From Microvirga sp. KLBC 81 (GTDB lineage Bacteria; Pseudomonadota; Alphaproteobacteria; Rhizobiales; Beijerinckiaceae): a DNA stretch of 64,000 nt. The stretch covers positions 186,001 to 250,000 of the forward strand of contig NZ_QDAH01000001.1 in assembly GCF_003075415.1 (NCBI RefSeq), given 5' to 3'. The position numbers were made by a program, and so were the translations under genes. Under the pieces are notes generated by a model, which had not been told where the DNA came from, did not search any database, and worked only from the letters and a program-made list of their open reading frames with translations. Within the stretch, counting starts at the first letter, position 1, and every line of letters begins with the position of its first letter. Positions 59,004 to 64,000 of the stretch are shown here, in pieces.

Positions 59004-61727
59004 CTAGGCCGTCTCCGCCAGCTTGCCGGGCTCATCGATAGAGGCGATCGGCAGCGTCACGATGCGCAGCTCCGGATCGTCGGGATCGATCTTGATGGAG
59101 AAGCCGAGGCTGCGGCACATGTCGAGCATCGTCGAGTTTTCGCGCAGCACCTGACCCTCGACTTCATGCAGCCCCTCCACCTTCGCCCATTCGATCATGA
59201 GGCGCATCAGCATCCAGCCGAGTCCTAAACCCTTCAGGTCGGAACGGAGGAGGATGCCGTATTCTCCCGTCTCATGGTTGGCGTCCGCATGCACGCGAAC
59301 GGCGCCCATCATTTCTCCAGTCTCTTCATCGAATGCGACGAAGGCGATGGCGCGGGCGTAGTCAAGCTGTGTCAGGCGCGCGAGGAAGGTGTGGCTGAAA
59401 TCACGGACAGGTGCGAAGAAGCGAAGACGCAGGTCCTCCGGCGTGATCTTCTCGAAGAAGCGCCTGAACTCCTCCTCGTCCTCCGGCCTGACGGGACGCA
59501 CGAAGGCCTTGCGTCCGTTGCGAAGCGTGATCGTGCGCTCCCACTCCTTCGGGTAAGGCCGCACCGCAAAGCGCGGATGCCCACTCCCCTTTCGCACTTC
59601 AGGTGCGGCGAGCACGCGTGCATCGACGGCGATGACGCCAGTGTGATCGGCGAGAAGCGGATTGATATCGAGTTCGCGGATCTCCGGCACGTCGGCGGCA
59701 AGCTGCGCGAGTTTCACGAGGGTCAGCGCAATGGCCCTCTCGTCGGCGGCCGGCACATCCCGATAGGCCTTGAGGCGACGCGACACGCGGGTGCGTGCAA
59801 TGAGATCGTCGGCGAGTTTCAGATCGAGCGGCGGCAAGGCAAGGGCCTTGTCGCTGATGACCTCGACGGCCGTGCCGCCACGACCGAACACCACGACGGG
59901 ACCGAAGGACGGATCGTCCGCGAGACCGGCGATCAGCTCGCGCGCCTTCGCGCGGCGCACCATGGGCTGAACCGTGACGCCCGTGATGGATGCATCCGGT
60001 CTCAGGCGCGCCGCACGCTCAAAGATATCGGCGGTGGCCCTACGCACGGCTTCTTCCGTCGTGAGATCGAGCTTCACACCACCGATATCGGATTTGTGCA
60101 CGATATCGGGTGAAAGGATCTTCACCGCCACCGTTCCGCCTTCGGCAAGAATGGGCTGCGCGGCCCTGGCTGCCTCATCGGGTGTCTTGGCCAAAGTCAC
60201 GGGGGCGGTCGGAATGTCATAGGCCGTGAGCAGCGCATTGACTTCGAGCGGGTTAAGCCAGCGGCGGTTCTGCGCCAGCACCTCTGCAACAATCGCGCGG
60301 GCCGTTTCTGGATCGGGCGAGAAATCATGCGGCAGGTTATCGGGTGTTTCCATCAACTCTGTCTGCGCTTCGCGATAGCGCACGAGCTGGAGGAAACCGC
60401 GGACCGCGTCGGCCTCGGTCGCAAAATGGGGAATACGCGCTTCTTCGAACACGCGCGCGGAATCCGGATCCTCACCGATCCAGGCTGCGAAGACCGGCTT
60501 CTGCTGATAGCCCTTGGCGCGATGGCGCCTGATGACCTCGGTCACGGCCGTCGCGACATTGGCAGCACCGGCAATCGCGGTCGGAACGTTGAGGATGAGA
60601 ACGGCGTCGTTTTCCGGATCGGCGAGCAGCACTTCGAGAGCGCCTGCATAGCGCGCGGGATCCGCATCACCGATGATGTCCACCGGATTGGACTGTGACC
60701 AGGTCGGCGGGAGTAAGGCGTTCAGCTTCTCAAGCGTCCCCGGCGAGATATTGGCAAGCGTTCCGCCCATGTCGATGAGCCGGTCGGTCGCCAGAACACC
60801 GACGCCGCCGCCATTGGTGAGAAGCGCAAGCCGTTTTCCCGGGAAAGGTTTCTGCCGACCCAGGGTTTCGGCCGCCGAGAACAGCTGATCGAGATCGAGG
60901 ACGCGCAGCAAACCTGCGCGACGGAACGCAGCATCATAGACTGCGTCGGAGCCCGCCAATGCACCCGTATGCGTCGCAGCCGCCCTCGCGCCTTGCGCAT
61001 GTCGCCCGGCCTTGATCACCACCACAGGCTTGATGCGTGCTGCGGCACGCGCCGCGGACATGAACTTCTTCGCGTTATCGATGGACTCGATGTAGAGCAG
61101 GATCGCGCGCGTGCCCGCGTCAGCCGAGAAGAAATCGAGGCAGTCGCTGAAATCGACGTCCATCTTGTCGCCAAGGGATACGACGGCGGAGAAACCCACC
61201 TGCCTTTGCGCCGCCCATTGCACGAGGCCGACCGCAACCGCACCCGACTGGGAAATAAGCGCGAGATCACCAGGCTTTGCATCATGTGCCGCGAAGCTTG
61301 CGTTCATGCGCGCACGAGGAGAGAGAACGCCGATGCAATTCGGCCCGACGATACGCAGACCGTAGCGACGTGCGGCGAGCCTCACCTGGCCGGACAAAGA
61401 ATCTGCGCCATAGCCGAGGCCGGCCGTGGCGATGATGGCGGCGGCCACACCTCTTTTACCCGCATCCTCGACCACATCCAGCACGTTGCGGGGCGGCACG
61501 GCGATGACGACGAGGTCGGGCGTCTCGGGAAGCTTGGCGATCGAGGAGAAGCAGGGCCGATCCTCGATCTGCCTGTGGTGCGGATTGACCGGATAGATCG
61601 CTCCCGCGAACCCTCCCTGGATCAAATTCTTGAGGAAGGTCAGCCCCAGCGAGCCCGGGCGCGGGCTTGCACCCACGACCGCAATGGACCGGGGTGAGAA
61701 CAAGGTGTCGAGGCGATAGGTGGACAT
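59004..61727 (-). CDS. NDP-forming acyl-CoA synthetase / GNAT fusion (PatZ/Pat-like protein acetyltransferase)
   Basis: A 907-residue protein from MSTYRLDTLFSPRSIAVVGA, preceded by AAGGA. Domain order: CoA-binding Rossmann (AVVGASPRPGSLGLTFLKNL), succinyl-CoA-synthetase-like (ALISQSGAVAVGLVQWA, AAATHTGALAGSD), ATP-grasp (LAEGGTVAVKILSPDIVHKSDIGGVKLDL), and a C-terminal GNAT domain (from ~residue 740) with LRSDLKGLGLGWMLMRLMIEWA for acetyl-CoA. This matches E. coli PatZ (YfiQ), which acetylates Lys of acetyl-CoA synthetase and other enzymes; the synthetase part is inactive there. Whether this one retains ligase activity cannot be told. Confidence 0.93.
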   Translation of the reverse strand: MSTYRLDTLFSPRSIAVVGASPRPGSLGLTFLKNLIQGGFAGAIYPVNPHHRQIEDRPCFSSIAKLPETPDLVVIAVPPRNVLDVVEDAGKRGVAAAIIATAGLGYGADSLSGQVRLAARRYGLRIVGPNCIGVLSPRARMNASFAAHDAKPGDLALISQSGAVAVGLVQWAAQRQVGFSAVVSLGDKMDVDFSDCLDFFSADAGTRAILLYIESIDNAKKFMSAARAAARIKPVVVIKAGRHAQGARAAATHTGALAGSDAVYDAAFRRAGLLRVLDLDQLFSAAETLGRQKPFPGKRLALLTNGGGVGVLATDRLIDMGGTLANISPGTLEKLNALLPPTWSQSNPVDIIGDADPARYAGALEVLLADPENDAVLILNVPTAIAGAANVATAVTEVIRRHRAKGYQQKPVFAAWIGEDPDSARVFEEARIPHFATEADAVRGFLQLVRYREAQTELMETPDNLPHDFSPDPETARAIVAEVLAQNRRWLNPLEVNALLTAYDIPTAPVTLAKTPDEAARAAQPILAEGGTVAVKILSPDIVHKSDIGGVKLDLTTEEAVRRATADIFERAARLRPDASITGVTVQPMVRRAKARELIAGLADDPSFGPVVVFGRGGTAVEVISDKALALPPLDLKLADDLIARTRVSRRLKAYRDVPAADERAIALTLVKLAQLAADVPEIRELDINPLLADHTGVIAVDARVLAAPEVRKGSGHPRFAVRPYPKEWERTITLRNGRKAFVRPVRPEDEEEFRRFFEKITPEDLRLRFFAPVRDFSHTFLARLTQLDYARAIAFVAFDEETGEMMGAVRVHADANHETGEYGILLRSDLKGLGLGWMLMRLMIEWAKVEGLHEVEGQVLRENSTMLDMCRSLGFSIKIDPDDPELRIVTLPIASIDEPGKLAETA

Positions 61728-61838
61728 GGGCGATCCTTCGTCCCGCAGAAGCCTTGGGAAGCAGTTCACCAAAGCTAATGCCTAAAGCCCGAGGGTCAAA
61801 TGTCCTGGATCAAACGTCCTGAAGGAGAGGGGCGGCTA

Positions 61839-64000
61839 TTACGCCAAAACTCGGGTCGGCGGGAAGATCACCTCGACAAGCGTGCCCTCGTTGGGATGGC
61901 TCGAGATCTGCAGAGCGCCACGATTGGCTTCCACGAGCGCCTTCGTGAGGGGGAGCCCCAAACCCGTTCCGCCGGGCTTTCGGGAGGTCGCGATCTGGCG
62001 GAACGGTTCGAGGGCAGCCTTGGCCTCCTCCTCCGTCATGCCGATGCCCGTATCCCGTACACGGAACGCCACCTCGCCCCGATCCGTTACCGCGGTCGAG
62101 ACGATCACCTGACCGCCCGCATCGGTAAACTTGATGGCGTTGGAGACGAGGTTGAGCACGATCTGGCGCACGGAGCGCTCATCGGCCACGACCGGCGGCA
62201 GCTTCGATGCAAAGCTCGTGCGCATGACGATGCGGTCGCGCATGGCCTGCGGCTGAAGCAGGGTGACGCAGGACGAGACGAGATCGTTGAGATTGACGCC
62301 GGTGAACGACAATTCGAGGCGTCCTGCTTCGATCTTCGCCAGATCGAGCAGATCGTTCACGAGGCTGATCACATGCGAGCCGGAGGCGTGAACGTCGCGC
62401 AGATACTCCCTGTAGCGCTCGTTTCCGACGGGGCCGAAGCGTTCCTCCAGCATCACCTCGGCAAAGCCGATAATGGCGTTGAGCGGTGTTCGGATCTCGT
62501 GGCTGATCTTGGCGAGAAGGTCGGATTTCTGCGCGCTTGCCTCTTCCGCCGCGCGCTTGGCGCCGACGAGTTCGCCTTCGGCCTTCTTGAATGTCGTCAT
62601 GTCGCGCAGCACGGCGCAGAACTTGCGGTTCTCGCCCTCGCCCACATGGCCGATGGTCATGAAAAGCGGAATGGTGCCGCCCTGCCGCTCGCGGCCCAGA
62701 ACCTCGCGGCCATCGTTGAGCAGGCTCGCCACGCCCGGCGAGCGAAGGCCTTCGAGATAATCGAGTGCCGCCTTGTGACTCTCGGGAGCGAGCAGAATCG
62801 TGATGAGATTGCCCATCACCTCGCGCTGACGGTAGCCGAACAGCGCCTCGGCCGAGCGATTGAGCGAAAGAATGCGGCCCGTCCCGTCGAACAAGATCAC
62901 GCCATCGGTCGCCGTATCGAGGATCGCCTCCAGTTCCTGCACACGGCTGTCCTGCGGGCGCGGTGCGCTGTCCTGAGCGAAGGACTTGCGGATAAGCATC
63001 AGCTCAGCCTGATTGCCATTCCACTCCACATCCGACGCACGCACGCTGACGGCGATGTTCTCGCCATGGCGGGTCGTGAGCGCGAGCCCTGTATCCTCCT
63101 CGGCAGAGGAGCTCAGCGCCGGAGAGCCGCGGAAGAGCTGAATGATGCCGCCGTCAGCCGTCACCTGCCCGACATCTTCATAGCCTGTCAGATCGAGGAG
63201 GAAGCGGTTGGCAAAGAGAATGTGTTCGCCGCGATGGATGAGAATGCCGACGGGAAGACGGTCGAGGATCCGATCGCCAGTGTCAGAAGCAACATGTACT
63301 GCCTGCCCTTCCTTGGTGGATGCTTCAATCTCGCCGTTGGTCTCCTCGTCCTGGGCTGCTCTTTCATCAGGAGCCGCTGCCGCTTGTGAACTTTTCTCTT
63401 CCAGTCGCGCGCCTAAGGCACGAGCAATTTCGCGGAAGGCATTGCGCTCCGCAGAGGACAGGCTCGATGCGGGAGCGGGGTGCGCCTTCTCGTCGGCCTC
63501 CTCCGACCGAGCCGCGGCATCCGTTTCTGCGGGCTCCTCGGCAGGCGTCGTGCTGACGAGCGCTTCCGTCACTTTGTTGCGCAAGTCGGCGACCCAGTTC
63601 TCGTCTTCCCGAGATGGGGCAGAGATGTCCTCTTCTTCCTCGACCTGCGCTTCCTCCGGCGGAGCGAAAGGAAGGGCTGCATCCGTCAGGAAGGCATCGG
63701 GATCGGCAGCGGGAAGCTCGGAAGCCTCCCGCTCGCGCATCTCGTCCATGCGCAGCAGACCAAAGCCACGGAACCCGATGAGCTCACGCCCAGTTCCGAA
63801 AATCGGCATTCCCGCCCAATCGACCGGCACCTGCTTGGCCTTTTCGTCCAGCGCCCAGAAGATGGTTCGCCGGCTCCAGGTCCCGCCACTCGCGAAGAGG
63901 CCTGCAATCTCCCCTTCGGGATCGGTAACCACCGTGTGAGTCAGTTCATCCCAGGTCCGTCCCACAATATCCCCTGCCCGCGTGCCGACGGCCTCGGCCA
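61839..64000 (-). CDS. PAS-domain hybrid-type histidine kinase, PdhS/DivJ-like, 5' end beyond window
   Basis: About 719 residues are visible; the frame stays open to the window edge, so the N-terminus is missing. There is a long acidic Ala/Glu/Pro-rich linker (~110-240), then two PAS domains (RLPVGILIHRGEHILFANRF and ILDTATDGVILFDGTGRILSLN). The kinase core is SHEIRTPLNAIIGFAEVMLEERFGPVGNERYREYLRDVH (His phosphoacceptor), NAIKFTD (N box), VRDTGIGMT (G1) and GTGLGLPL (G2). The FGP-N-RY-EYLRD text is typical of the PdhS/PleC/DivJ group that phosphorylates DivK in cell-cycle control. No receiver domain is seen at the C-terminus. Confidence 0.9.
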   Translation of the reverse strand, partial: AEAVGTRAGDIVGRTWDELTHTVVTDPEGEIAGLFASGGTWSRRTIFWALDEKAKQVPVDWAGMPIFGTGRELIGFRGFGLLRMDEMREREASELPAADPDAFLTDAALPFAPPEEAQVEEEEDISAPSREDENWVADLRNKVTEALVSTTPAEEPAETDAAARSEEADEKAHPAPASSLSSAERNAFREIARALGARLEEKSSQAAAAPDERAAQDEETNGEIEASTKEGQAVHVASDTGDRILDRLPVGILIHRGEHILFANRFLLDLTGYEDVGQVTADGGIIQLFRGSPALSSSAEEDTGLALTTRHGENIAVSVRASDVEWNGNQAELMLIRKSFAQDSAPRPQDSRVQELEAILDTATDGVILFDGTGRILSLNRSAEALFGYRQREVMGNLITILLAPESHKAALDYLEGLRSPGVASLLNDGREVLGRERQGGTIPLFMTIGHVGEGENRKFCAVLRDMTTFKKAEGELVGAKRAAEEASAQKSDLLAKISHEIRTPLNAIIGFAEVMLEERFGPVGNERYREYLRDVHASGSHVISLVNDLLDLAKIEAGRLELSFTGVNLNDLVSSCVTLLQPQAMRDRIVMRTSFASKLPPVVADERSVRQIVLNLVSNAIKFTDAGGQVIVSTAVTDRGEVAFRVRDTGIGMTEEEAKAALEPFRQIATSRKPGGTGLGLPLTKALVEANRGALQISSHPNEGTLVEVIFPPTRVLA

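Overview
The window reads as an ordinary, gene-dense chromosomal segment of a GC-rich alphaproteobacterium, most likely Hyphomicrobiales (Rhizobiales), and by general look near Microvirga/Methylobacteriaceae. That placement is inference. It rests on the alpha-type HisS motif 2, a HisZ-HisG pair, a CIRCE plus alpha-type RpoH promoter before groESL, Irr-type iron boxes before bfd and bfr, a PdhS-like kinase, and two families of interspersed palindromic intergenic repeats. There is no prophage, insertion sequence, CRISPR array, rRNA or tRNA that I can support.

Layout. 1-2 kb: 3' end of an aldo/keto reductase, an OsmC-like protein and a PilZ protein. 2-13 kb, mostly minus strand: mutL, pgi, a pair of M16 peptidases, a secreted hypothetical protein, lspA and ileS (stop and start overlapping). 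13-18.7 kb: msrB, a DUF3095 protein, ribF, a HAD phosphatase, a degenerate EAL protein and a metal-binding HMA protein. 18.8-25.6 kb, plus strand: omega-aminotransferase, hisS, a Lys-rich protein, hisZ-hisG and a META-domain protein. 26-31 kb: SbmA/YddA-like ABC transporter and the metN-metI-metQ methionine importer. 31-38 kb: HisKA_2 kinase, flavodoxin-fold protein, aldo/keto reductase, a COG4315/ECF sigma/anti-sigma cluster, VOC protein and a divergent MarR/DoxX pair. 38-43 kb: RTX-type protein, groEL-groES, a DUF3806-like protein and an EamA permease. 43-49.7 kb: L,D-transpeptidase, DUF2076 protein, Nudix and SDR genes, tyrS and a long coiled-coil protein with crescentin-like layout. 49.8-57.4 kb: glcD-glcE-glcF (glycolate oxidation) facing away from a cytochrome c-lutABC operon (lactate oxidation). 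57.4-64 kb: DUF1089 protein, bfd and bfr, an NDP-forming acyl-CoA synthetase/GNAT fusion and a PAS-PdhS-like kinase cut by the window edge.

How the genes work together. The 50-57 kb block is a 2-hydroxyacid oxidation module in which two multisubunit Fe-S/flavin dehydrogenases share one intergenic region, with a cytochrome c as a possible electron acceptor. bfd-bfr is an iron storage and release pair. groESL carries two heat-shock controls. pgi, mutL, lspA, ileS, ribF, hisS and tyrS are housekeeping.

The most interesting signal is the 5' region of tyrS (about 46697-46847). It holds a short ORF with two adjacent Tyr codons just before its stop, three mutually exclusive RNA pairing segments, and a GC hairpin with a T-rich tail. 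This is the layout of a ribosome-mediated attenuator for tyrosyl-tRNA synthetase. A second short ORF, with adjacent Ile codons, a Shine-Dalgarno sequence and a strong hairpin, lies between ileS and its probable promoter. I know of no description of either.
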